Assembly (NCBI GenBank): GCA_943324055.2
Contig: CALPKD020000087.1
Coordinates: 1-6,298, forward strand
Direction: 5' to 3'
DNA length: 6,298 nt
DNA from: Chitinophaga pinensis
Lineage (GTDB): Bacteria > Bacteroidota > Bacteroidia > Chitinophagales > Chitinophagaceae
Shown in pieces: positions 1 through 6,298 of the stretch (positions are counted from its first letter, which is position 1; every line of letters begins with the position of its first letter). The notes beneath the pieces are model-generated. The model had not been told where the DNA came from and did no database searches. It saw nothing but the letters and a program-made list of their open reading frames with translations. The translations under genes and the position numbers were made by a program.

Positions 1-58
1 GAAGTGCTCCTCGCTCGTCTATTGCTTTAATTTCTATAGGACTTACGTATACACTCAT
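1..58 (-). CDS. 5' end of an unidentified leftward gene (partial)
   Basis: An ATG at 58-56 opens a frame without a stop to the left edge, giving MSVYVSPIEIKAIDERGAL. It begins 21 nt after the stop of the DUF1835 gene on the same strand, which fits a third member of the parE cluster. Only 19 codons are present, so the product cannot be named. The DERG-x-L string near the N-terminus also occurs at the start of some cupin-type sugar 3,4-ketoisomerases (FdtA/QdtA/WxcM-like), but that is a weak hint and not an identification. No Shine-Dalgarno sequence is visible, as at the other starts in this window. Confidence 0.5.
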   Translation of the reverse strand, partial: MSVYVSPIEIKAIDERGAL

Positions 59-79
59 TACTGTTCAGTTTTAAAGTAC

Positions 80-922
80 TTAATCTACTATTTGTTCGTC
101 CCCTACTACCGTACTGCCTCCTGGCATTTGAACTACCATATCCTTCCAACCTTTATTCCAATCACCAACTAATACTATTTTGCCCTTTTCAGCCAATGCT
201 TTTAAACGATATACAATAAAAGCGTCCCCAGTTTTAACTTTCATTTTACCTAATAGATGTGCTAGTGCACTAGGTAATTTTTGAGCGTTCTTAGTAAGCA
301 AGGATAATATTTCTTTATCGTAGAATTCAATATTCTCACTAATTAATTTTTTTCCGCCGTCCAAGAATCGAACACCTTCATTTTCTTGACAAATCTTTTT
401 CCACTCATCTGGGTCTAATTCAAACTCACTTAAAGTAATAGGTCTTGCTAATTTTTTAGCTTTTATAAATTCCTTTGGTTGTATCTGACTTAAATGTGTA
501 GGGTAAAACAATTGTCCTTTTTCGTTCAAAAAAGGAAGATTATTTAAATACAATATTTGAATACGTCCTTGTAATTCCTTGAACTGACTCATGAACCAAT
601 AATATCCGCAAACATCATGTACATTTTGACCAACCCACATCCATATTTCCTCGTTCTCGTCTTCAATCAATGCATTAGTCAAATAATGAACATTCAGCTT
701 GTCGTCCACAATATCCAATTGTTCAATGTATGGAGAATCTTGCAAAACATCCTTCCACCAATCACGTCTCGCCTGGTATCCATCGGTTTCATAAATGTCT
801 AACAAAGGGCCTACCGCATAGTCGTCTTTGATTTCAACAATTCTGCCAGCAAGGGTCTCGTCCAATTCTATGGCGGCTTCTAATGCAGCTATATTAGCTG
901 TTTCAAATACTAGGTGTATCAT
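80..922 (-). CDS. DUF1835/DUF3658 domain-containing protein
   Basis: This is a 280-residue, probably cytosolic protein with no signal peptide or membrane segment. The N-terminal half matches the DUF1835 pattern: MIHLVF at the start, DDYAVGPL at residues 33-40, RRDWW at 52-56, and a tryptophan-rich IWMWVGQN at 93-100 followed by a YYW at 107-109. The C-terminal part (about 165-265, with W173 and YD at 201-202) fits the DUF3658 domain that usually accompanies it. The biochemical function of this family is not known to me. The ATG at 922-920 was chosen because the conserved N-terminus starts there. A TTG six codons upstream (940) extends the frame but adds only residues unlike the family. The gene overlaps the last 20 nt of parE in another frame, suggesting translational coupling, and it has no promoter of its own that I can see. 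The next gene begins 21 nt after its stop, so it is an internal member of the cluster. Confidence 0.85.
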   Translation of the reverse strand: MIHLVFETANIAALEAAIELDETLAGRIVEIKDDYAVGPLLDIYETDGYQARRDWWKDVLQDSPYIEQLDIVDDKLNVHYLTNALIEDENEEIWMWVGQNVHDVCGYYWFMSQFKELQGRIQILYLNNLPFLNEKGQLFYPTHLSQIQPKEFIKAKKLARPITLSEFELDPDEWKKICQENEGVRFLDGGKKLISENIEFYDKEILSLLTKNAQKLPSALAHLLGKMKVKTGDAFIVYRLKALAEKGKIVLVGDWNKGWKDMVVQMPGGSTVVGDEQIVD

Positions 923-2798
923 GCGCTTTATCGAGTTCAACTTTTAGGTTATTAATAATAAAATCTTGTCGCTCTTGAGTATTCTTACCCATATAGTATT
1001 CCAACAAATGTTGTATATGATCTCCTTGTTCCAGAATTACTGGATCTAATTTAATATCTGCCCCAATAAAATTACCAAATTCTTCAGGGCTAATCTCACC
1101 CAATCCTTTAAATCGAGTTATTTCTGGTTTACTACCTAATTCTTTTATCGCATTTTGTTTTGCTGCTTCGTCGTAACAATAAATTGTCTTTTGTTTGTTA
1201 CGTACACGGAATAATGGAGTTTCTAATACGAACACATGGCCTTTTTTTACCAAGTCCGGGAAGAACTGTAAAAAAAAGGTAAGTGCCAATAAACGAATAT
1301 GCATCCCATCCACATCGGCATCTGTTGCAATTACGATTTGATTGTAACGTAATCCTTCCAAGCCATCTTCAATATTTAAGGCATGTTGCAATAGATTGAA
1401 TTCTTCATTTTCGTAAACCACTTTTTTTGTTAACCCAAAAGCATTTAATGGTTTACCTCTTAAACTAAATACAGCTTGCGTATCTACGTTACGAGATTTG
1501 GTAATACTACCACTTGCCGAATCTCCCTCAGTAATGAACAATGTTGAATTCTTTTGAGAAGAGATGAACAATTCTTTATTTTTTGTAGGAACTTCATCAT
1601 TTAAATGCACTCTACAATCTCTTAATTTTTTATTGTGTAAGTTGGCTTTTTTTGCACGGTCATTGGCCAACTTTTTTATACCTGCTAATTCCTTACGTTC
1701 CCTTTCGTTTTGTTCGATGCGTTTTTTAAGTGCTTCGGAAACCGCTGGGTTACGATGTAAAAAGTTGTCTAATTCTTTAGCTAAGAATTCAGTTATAAAG
1801 TTCTTCATGCTTGGTCCACCTTCGGCTACATTCTGAGAACCTAATTTTGTTTTGGTCTGACTTTCAAAAACCGGCTCTTGTACTCGAACCGAAACTGCAG
1901 CAACGATGCTTGTACGAATATCCGAAGCTTCATAGTCCTTTTTATAAAAATCACGGATCACTTTTACATAAGCTTCTCTGAATGCTTGTTGGTGCGTACC
2001 CCCTTGAGTAGTATATTGACCATTCACAAATGAGAAAATATCTTCACCATAATCATTATTATGAGAAAGTGCTACTTCGATATCCTCCCCTTTGATATGA
2101 ATAATTGGATATCTTAATTCATCCGGGTTTGTTTTACGTTCTAATAAATCCAACAAACCATTTTTACTAATGTACTTTTTATTATTAAAATGGATGGTTA
2201 ATCCTGCATTTAAATAACAGTAATTCCATAATTGACTTTCGATGTATTCATAAATAAAATGGTAGTTTTTAAATACAGTCGAATCCGGAGTAAATACCAC
2301 TAAAGTCCCATTAGGTTCCGTCGTCTTAGATTCTTTTGTTTCTTCGATCAGTAAACCCTTTTTGAAAGTAGCCGTCTTTTGTTTTCCATCTCTATATGCA
2401 GTCACTAAAAAATCTTCACTCAATGCATTCACTGCCTTCGTACCCACACCATTCAAACCTACCGATTTTTGAAAAGCCTTGCTATCGTATTTGGCACCTG
2501 TATTAATTTTACTAACTACATCTACAATTTTACCCAATGGAATACCGCGACCGTAATCTCGAATCGTAACCGTTTTATCTTCAATTGAAATTTCAACTTG
2601 CTTACCATAACCCATAGTATGTTCATCAATACAGTTATCGATGACCTCCTTCATTAATACATAAATACCATCATCAGGAGCTGAACCATCTCCTAGTTTA
2701 CCAATGTACATGCCTGGTCTTAAACGAATATGTTCTTTCCAATCTAGTGACCGAATGGAGTCTTCATTATATTCCGCCTCAACTTTAACTTCTGCCAT
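903..2798 (-). CDS. parE: DNA topoisomerase IV subunit B (ParE)
   Basis: This is the ATPase/TOPRIM subunit of topoisomerase IV, which works with ParC to decatenate and relax DNA using ATP. It has 631 residues, the normal ParE length. The GHKL ATPase shows EVIDN at 51-55 (expected catalytic Glu51 and Mg-binding Asn55), DYGRGIP at 81-87 and GLNGVG at 114-119. The transducer domain carries the QTK loop (314-316) with the ATP-contacting lysine. The TOPRIM domain has EGDSA at 424-428, [10 protein letters not shown] at 445-454 and DADVDG at 493-498, followed by FKGLGE at 563-568. The absence of the long C-terminal insertion of some GyrB proteins and the EGDSASGS and HTMGYG variants favour ParE over GyrB. 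The ATG at 2798 is used; a TTG three codons upstream is less likely. A Bacteroidota-type promoter lies just upstream. The 3' end overlaps the DUF1835 gene by 20 nt. parC is not in the window. All key residues are intact. Confidence 0.95.
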   Translation of the reverse strand: MAEVKVEAEYNEDSIRSLDWKEHIRLRPGMYIGKLGDGSAPDDGIYVLMKEVIDNCIDEHTMGYGKQVEISIEDKTVTIRDYGRGIPLGKIVDVVSKINTGAKYDSKAFQKSVGLNGVGTKAVNALSEDFLVTAYRDGKQKTATFKKGLLIEETKESKTTEPNGTLVVFTPDSTVFKNYHFIYEYIESQLWNYCYLNAGLTIHFNNKKYISKNGLLDLLERKTNPDELRYPIIHIKGEDIEVALSHNNDYGEDIFSFVNGQYTTQGGTHQQAFREAYVKVIRDFYKKDYEASDIRTSIVAAVSVRVQEPVFESQTKTKLGSQNVAEGGPSMKNFITEFLAKELDNFLHRNPAVSEALKKRIEQNERERKELAGIKKLANDRAKKANLHNKKLRDCRVHLNDEVPTKNKELFISSQKNSTLFITEGDSASGSITKSRNVDTQAVFSLRGKPLNAFGLTKKVVYENEEFNLLQHALNIEDGLEGLRYNQIVIATDADVDGMHIRLLALTFFLQFFPDLVKKGHVFVLETPLFRVRNKQKTIYCYDEAAKQNAIKELGSKPEITRFKGLGEISPEEFGNFIGADIKLDPVILEQGDHIQHLLEYYMGKNTQERQDFIINNLKVELDKAHDTPSI

Positions 2799-2815
2799 AA
2801 TTATCAATGCTTTAT

Positions 2816-2830
2816 GGGCAAAAAATGCCC
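2816..2830 (-). repeat. Short perfect inverted repeat in the parE leader
   Basis: GGGCA and TGCCC form a perfect 5-bp stem around a 5-nt homopolymer loop (A on the plus strand, T on the minus strand). It lies between the predicted parE transcription start and the parE ATG, ending 17 nt before the ATG. It could be a small mRNA hairpin that influences translation, or a protein-binding palindrome. The stem is short, so chance is possible. No U-tract follows it in the parE direction, so it is not a typical intrinsic terminator. Confidence 0.35.
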
Positions 2831-2841
2831 TAGTCTTTGTG

Positions 2842-2872
2842 CAAATCTAATGAGCACGGTGGTTACCCCAAT
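2842..2872 (-). promoter_or_regulatory. Predicted Bacteroidota-type promoter of parE
   Basis: Read on the minus strand, TAGATTTG (2849-2842) is a perfect match to the -7 consensus TAnnTTTG. ATTG (2872-2869) lies 19 nt upstream and matches three of four bases of the -33 element TTTG, at the usual spacing. Transcription would start near 2834-2838 and give a leader of about 36-40 nt before the parE ATG at 2798. It is the only such pair I found in the divergent region. It is a consensus match by eye, not an experimental site. Confidence 0.55.
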
Positions 2873-2915
2873 TATACTTTTCCCCTATTGGCGCAATTAT
2901 GTGGATAAAAGATTA

Positions 2916-3458
2916 ATGCCTTATCTTTATCTCATCAAAAATCAGACCATATACCCAATTGTCGACCTTGTCTATATCAAAAATAAGGCAGATGAACTTG
3001 CCGAAGAAAACCTCCAATTTCAGGATTTTTTAAGGAATTTGGACAGTTTATCGCTAGATCAGGCAGTTTTTGAGCTATCTGAGACCATTTCTCCAAAAAT
3101 CGAATGTACCGATTGCGGAAATTGTTGCAAAAGTTTAATGGTCAATATTGACGAAGCCGAAGCCAATCATCTTTCTGAACATTTAGGTCAGTCCAGAACC
3201 GAATTTGACGAGAAATACCTGTCAAAAGGGGAATCTGGCCGAATGGTGATCAATTCTATACCCTGTCATTTTTTGGTAGGTAATAGCTGTAGTGTGTATA
3301 GTCATCGCTTTGCTGGTTGTAAAGAATTCCCCGCTTTTCATGTCCCTGAATTCAAAAAAAGGATGTTCACTACCTATATGCATTATGATAGATGTCCAAT
3401 TATTTTTAATGTCATGGAGACCTTAAAAAGCAATTTGGAATTTGAAAAATCTAAGTAG
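2916..3458 (+). CDS. YkgJ/UPF0153-family cysteine cluster protein
   Basis: From the ATG at 2916 the product has 180 residues. It carries the eight-cysteine signature of the YkgJ (UPF0153, zinc/iron-chelating) family: CTDCGNCC at 64-71 (C64, C67, C70, C71), then C117 (PCHFL), C125 (CSVY), C135 (GCKEFP) and C160 (RCP). The cluster is thought to bind metal, possibly an Fe-S centre; the cellular role is unknown. About 60 mostly helical, charged residues precede it, as in other Bacteroidota members. No signal peptide or membrane segment is convincing. The frame is open further up, with ATGs at 2814 and 2850. I prefer 2916 because the extra 34 residues look unlike the family and their codons overlay the predicted parE promoter. 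The start has only a weak GGAT upstream. The gene is divergent from parE, and the DUF1343 gene follows after 46 nt. Confidence 0.85.
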   Translation: MPYLYLIKNQTIYPIVDLVYIKNKADELAEENLQFQDFLRNLDSLSLDQAVFELSETISPKIECTDCGNCCKSLMVNIDEAEANHLSEHLGQSRTEFDEKYLSKGESGRMVINSIPCHFLVGNSCSVYSHRFAGCKEFPAFHVPEFKKRMFTTYMHYDRCPIIFNVMETLKSNLEFEKSK

Positions 3459-3461
3459 GTA

Positions 3462-3491
3462 TTTGCTTTTATTCATTTCACCTTATTTTTT
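3462..3491 (+). promoter_or_regulatory. Possible weak promoter ahead of the DUF1343 gene
   Basis: TTTG at 3462-3465 is followed after 18 nt by TATTTTTT at 3484-3491, which fits five of the six fixed positions of the Bacteroidota -7 element TAnnTTTG. The spacing is acceptable, but transcription would start only about 5-10 nt before the ATG at 3505, leaving a very short leader. The region is T-rich, so a chance match is easy. Read-through from the upstream YkgJ-family gene is an equally good explanation for expression. Confidence 0.25.
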
Positions 3492-3504
3492 ATAATTTAC
3501 TTTT

Positions 3505-4674
3505 ATGTCATTACAATTTGGTGTCGACTCAATTATACTGAATGAGCCCATTTGGAAAAACAAACGAATCGGTTTTTTGACAAATGATGCAGCTTTTACA
3601 AATGCTGGCAAATTAAGTAGAAAAGTTTTATTGGATGCTGGGTTTAACCTAGTGAAATTATTTTCACCAGAACATGGCATTGATACCAATGGAATGGATG
3701 GCGCAAAGATGGATAATGTGATAGATTCTATTACTCAATTGCCGGTGATTAGTTTATATGGTGAAAAATTTATTCCTACTGAAGAAGACGTTAGAGATTT
3801 GGATGTATTACTCTTTGATATTCCTGATGCAGGAACCCGTTTTTACACCTATTTATGGTCGATGACTTATTGGATCGAAGCCGCTGCTAAATACAATAAA
3901 AAAATTATAATATTAGATAGGCCCAACCCATTAGGTGGTGACTTTACATTAGCCGAAGGCCCAATGCTACACGAATCTGTCTCAAGTTTTATTGGACGGT
4001 TTCCTATTCCTGTAAAACATCAATGTACACTAGGTGAATTGGCACAATATTTTAACAAAACACAAGGCTGGAATGCCAACTTAGAAGTGATCCCTTGTAA
4101 AAACTGGAAACGATCCCATTTGTTTTTTGATTGGAACCTGCCTTGGGTTAAAACCTCGCCCGCTTTACAAAATTTTGAAGCATGTTTATTATATCCTGGC
4201 TTATGTATTTTTGAAGCGACCAATGTTTCAGTGGGAAGAGGGTCTAAATATTCGTTTGAATGGATAGGAGCCGAATGGTTCAATTTACCTGCTTTAGCAA
4301 TGGTTTGGCAAAATATGTTAAGAGAAGACATCAAGATTGAAACGTTAAAACTTCCATTATCCTACCCGAGTGGCATTGTGGAAACCAAAGGAATAAATAT
4401 TAAAGTGATTGATCCGTGCAGTTATCATTCAGTGATGACTGGTTTATTATTATTAAAATTTGTGAAAGATTTGCATCCGCAGGATTTTAAATGGATGCCC
4501 TACCCAACCGAAGCAAACCCTTCGGGCAAGAATCATTTATCCTTATTATTAGGAATACCCAATGCAGAAAACTTATTTGACCAACCATTACAGTTGTGGT
4601 TACAACATATCACTAAATTGTTAAAAGTAGACAATTGGAAAAAGAGCGTAACCCCATTTTTGCTATACTCTTAA
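3505..4674 (+). CDS. DUF1343 protein, NamZ-like (GH171-related), no signal peptide
   Basis: This 389-residue protein aligns by motif along most of the DUF1343 family, whose founding member NamZ (B. subtilis YbbC, CAZy GH171) is an exo-beta-N-acetylmuramidase releasing MurNAc from peptidoglycan fragments. Visible family blocks are FSPEHGI (53-59), DIPDAGTRFYTY (105-116), ILDRPNPLGG (136-145), EGP (151-153), GRFPIPVKHQCTLGELA (164-180) and YPGLCIFEATNVSVGRGS (230-247). Several differ from the usual forms: DIQDVG is DIPDAG, HGMT is HQCT, the PSPN segment before the LYPG block is TSPA, and GRGT is GRGS. The C-terminal domain (about 285-389) is also divergent. No signal peptide or lipobox is present, whereas many relatives are exported, so a cytoplasmic role such as muropeptide recycling, or a changed substrate, is possible. 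The ATG at 3505 directly precedes the conserved start (FGVDSII...WKNKRIGFLTN). The gene follows the YkgJ-family gene by 46 nt and converges on the tail-fibre-like gene. Confidence 0.85.
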   Translation: MSLQFGVDSIILNEPIWKNKRIGFLTNDAAFTNAGKLSRKVLLDAGFNLVKLFSPEHGIDTNGMDGAKMDNVIDSITQLPVISLYGEKFIPTEEDVRDLDVLLFDIPDAGTRFYTYLWSMTYWIEAAAKYNKKIIILDRPNPLGGDFTLAEGPMLHESVSSFIGRFPIPVKHQCTLGELAQYFNKTQGWNANLEVIPCKNWKRSHLFFDWNLPWVKTSPALQNFEACLLYPGLCIFEATNVSVGRGSKYSFEWIGAEWFNLPALAMVWQNMLREDIKIETLKLPLSYPSGIVETKGINIKVIDPCSYHSVMTGLLLLKFVKDLHPQDFKWMPYPTEANPSGKNHLSLLLGIPNAENLFDQPLQLWLQHITKLLKVDNWKKSVTPFLLYS

Positions 4675-4707
4675 TTGACTATTAATAAATAAATCGGACG
4701 CACTTTA

Positions 4708-6298
4708 CTATTTATAAAATATTGAAATTAAAGTAAAATCCAAATCAGTTGGGGTACCAGATAAATCATAAGTATTTACTATAACGGAATTAGCAGTAGC
4801 AGTTGCTTTAATCAACCCCAAACTATTTAAAGTAGCAGTAGTAATAGGTGCTAATGTAAAATTTGATTCAGAAAAACCTATTGTGTATATACCGGTCCCT
4901 AAAGTATGGGACATCGTTATCCCATTACCAGATTGTGCATTAATGGATCCTGATGAAGCACAATTAACAAAATCTACCTTCATCGTTTTCTCTCCAAATG
5001 TCAATCCCGTAGTAGCAACAGTTCCTTCCCCAGTAACAGAAAATTTAGAAACTGCAACGCCATTTTTTATATCCAACACCTTGTCCGTATCAGCCGACGA
5101 ACCTCGTTGCAAAGTGACAGGTTCAGCTGTATTCGTAATTATCTGAGGTAAATCAGAATTATTATATACTTGTTGTAAATTACCTGTGGACACACCGCTA
5201 GAAGCCCCCACTAATTCTCCAAACTTAGAGACTAGGAAAAATTTTGCCTGTGCTGAATTAGACAAGTCAGTTGCATTTTGTCGAACCGATAAGACACCAA
5301 TCAAAATGCCATTATCCTTGAAATTAGAAAAAGTAACGAAACTTTCATTTTGTATTCCTGCAATTGCATTAGCAAGTGAAGTGTAATAAGTTTGTCCGTA
5401 TTGTACCCTGATTTCTCCATTTTGTAATATATAAATTCTTTGATTTGTAGCTCTTGTCGTTGTACCAACTAAAGTAATTACTCCATTTAAATCGTACCGA
5501 GTAGGGTCAATAAGTGTTACATATGAACTAATCCCACCAGTTTGAGTTCTGTATTTGAAATTGGTTGCTATTTTTGCATCAACTGGAAGCGTTGAAGGGC
5601 TTAAAGGATTTGCAATCCACCCAACTCCTAAACCATAAATACTACCAGCAGTGGTATTTATGGTTAAGTTAGTGCCATTCGCGTAAGGAAGTACGCCTCC
5701 ATTTATTAAATGAATTGGATCCCAAATATCCCTTAATTGAGCTACAGGAGAATAAACTATATCTGCCTGAGTATAGGCATTTACGTAAAAACCATCTCTC
5801 TCAGTGTGTGTTAATTTACCTAAATAAATATTTTGTCTTCGTTGCTGATTCGTTGGGATAGTAGATTGATAGATTATATTTCCTGAAATATTTAACAGTA
5901 TATAAGTCATATTGCTAGTTGTAAGATAAGGATCAGTTATACCTGTTGCACCATCATTTTTGACATAAGTAATGACAGGATTGTCGGAATCTGTTGTATT
6001 GTCAACAATAATTCCAGTCACTGCACCGATATTAAATGCAGTCAATCCACCATTTAAAGTCAATCCACCAAAAGTGAGTACACCCGTGGATGAATTACGT
6101 AAAATATTACGATGCATATAAAGGGTATCAAAGCGAATGCCGTAAGTGTTAGCATCTATTGAACCATCCGCTTTTAAAAATTGATTGGCTGTGCCTCCAA
6201 TTTTTTTAAACCCAACAGCTTGGGTGGTGTCAAAGGTTTTATTACCAGCAATTGTTTGTGAAGTGGAAAGATCCACAAAGTTTTTGGTGGCAGAACCC
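4708..6298 (-). CDS. Phage tail-fibre-like structural protein, 3' part (5' end outside window)
   Basis: The frame is open to the right edge: codons before the GTG at 6276 read GSATKNFVDLSTSQTIAG, so that GTG is an internal valine and the real start lies beyond 6298. The 529 visible residues are rich in Thr, Asn, Ser, Gly and Ile with only one cysteine, typical of trimeric beta-structured fibres. Residues 1-55 carry the VDLSTSQTIAGNKTF and GGTANQFLKADGSID pieces common in Bacteroidota fibre/stalk proteins. A central region (about 105-365, including TNQQRRQNIYLGKL, YRTQTGGISSYVTLIDP, TNQRIYILQNGEIRVQYGQ and FFLVSKFGELVGAS) resembles structural proteins of tailed phages. A second linker (about 370-428) leads to a C-terminal beta domain (about 440-529) ending in TPTDLDFTLISIFYK. 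There is no peptidase S74 chaperone domain and no type IX secretion C-terminal signal. It may be a prophage or injection-system fibre, or a surface protein. Confidence 0.7.
   Translation of the reverse strand, partial: GSATKNFVDLSTSQTIAGNKTFDTTQAVGFKKIGGTANQFLKADGSIDANTYGIRFDTLYMHRNILRNSSTGVLTFGGLTLNGGLTAFNIGAVTGIIVDNTTDSDNPVITYVKNDGATGITDPYLTTSNMTYILLNISGNIIYQSTIPTNQQRRQNIYLGKLTHTERDGFYVNAYTQADIVYSPVAQLRDIWDPIHLINGGVLPYANGTNLTINTTAGSIYGLGVGWIANPLSPSTLPVDAKIATNFKYRTQTGGISSYVTLIDPTRYDLNGVITLVGTTTRATNQRIYILQNGEIRVQYGQTYYTSLANAIAGIQNESFVTFSNFKDNGILIGVLSVRQNATDLSNSAQAKFFLVSKFGELVGASSGVSTGNLQQVYNNSDLPQIITNTAEPVTLQRGSSADTDKVLDIKNGVAVSKFSVTGEGTVATTGLTFGEKTMKVDFVNCASSGSINAQSGNGITMSHTLGTGIYTIGFSESNFTLAPITTATLNSLGLIKATATANSVIVNTYDLSGTPTDLDFTLISIFYK

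Noticed and set aside
617..802. Plus-strand 61-codon open frame inside the DUF1835 gene
   Set aside because: It is antisense to conserved DUF1835 motifs and has no supporting signal.
1564..1836. Plus-strand 90-codon open frame inside parE
   Set aside because: It lies entirely antisense to conserved ParE coding sequence, has no family signal, and reads as a shadow frame.
2836..2882. Plus-strand promoter for the YkgJ-family gene (TTTG at 2836-2839 with TACTTTTC at 2875-2882)
   Set aside because: The two boxes are 35 nt apart instead of about 17-23, and no better -33 element sits at the right distance, so the promoter for this gene remains unassigned.
3483..3689. Minus-strand 68-codon open frame over the DUF1343 gene start
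   Set aside because: It covers the antisense of the conserved N-terminus and the intergenic T-rich stretch; no homology or start context supports it.
4020..4334. Minus-strand 104-codon open frame inside the DUF1343 gene
   Set aside because: The opposite strand encodes conserved DUF1343 blocks; this is a shadow.
4685..4715. Intrinsic terminator between the convergent genes
   Set aside because: The stem is seven A/T pairs around a 17-nt loop and too weak to call.
4883..5386. Two plus-strand open frames (4883-5146 and 5186-5386) opposite the fibre-like gene
   Set aside because: Both are antisense to a continuous long frame with coherent protein features, and have low-complexity products without recognisable domains.

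Overview
The window looks like chromosomal DNA from an AT-rich member of the Bacteroidota, possibly Chitinophagaceae or a relative (lineage is inference). Support comes from a Bacteroidota-style ParE, a DUF1835/DUF3658 protein directly behind parE, a YkgJ-type cysteine-cluster protein with the N-terminal layout usual in this phylum, and a DUF1343 (NamZ-family) protein. Start codons lack strong Shine-Dalgarno sequences, and the parE start is preceded by a good match to the Bacteroidota promoter (TTTG / TAnnTTTG).

Layout: positions 1-2798 are a leftward gene cluster. parE (topoisomerase IV subunit B) is followed by a DUF1835/DUF3658 protein that overlaps its 3' end by 20 nt. After a further 21 nt comes the first 19 codons of another gene that leaves the window. 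A short divergent region (about 2799-2915) holds the predicted parE promoter and a small hairpin in the parE leader. Rightward from there run a YkgJ/UPF0153-type cysteine-cluster protein and, 46 nt later, a divergent DUF1343 protein related to the peptidoglycan exo-N-acetylmuramidase NamZ but with no visible signal peptide. A 33-nt convergent gap without a clear terminator separates it from a large leftward reading frame. That frame runs off the right edge and encodes a phage tail-fibre-like, beta-rich structural protein lacking its N-terminus.

The parE cluster is housekeeping (chromosome decatenation) with a probably co-translated partner of unknown role. The YkgJ-like and DUF1343 genes may share a transcript, but nothing in the sequence links their functions. 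The tail-fibre-like gene is the accessory element. Whether it belongs to a prophage, a contractile injection system or a stand-alone surface protein cannot be decided here, because only its 3' part is present and no integrase, att site or tRNA is visible. I found no RNA gene, CRISPR array, insertion sequence or clearly novel system, and no gene-free stretch longer than 300 bases.
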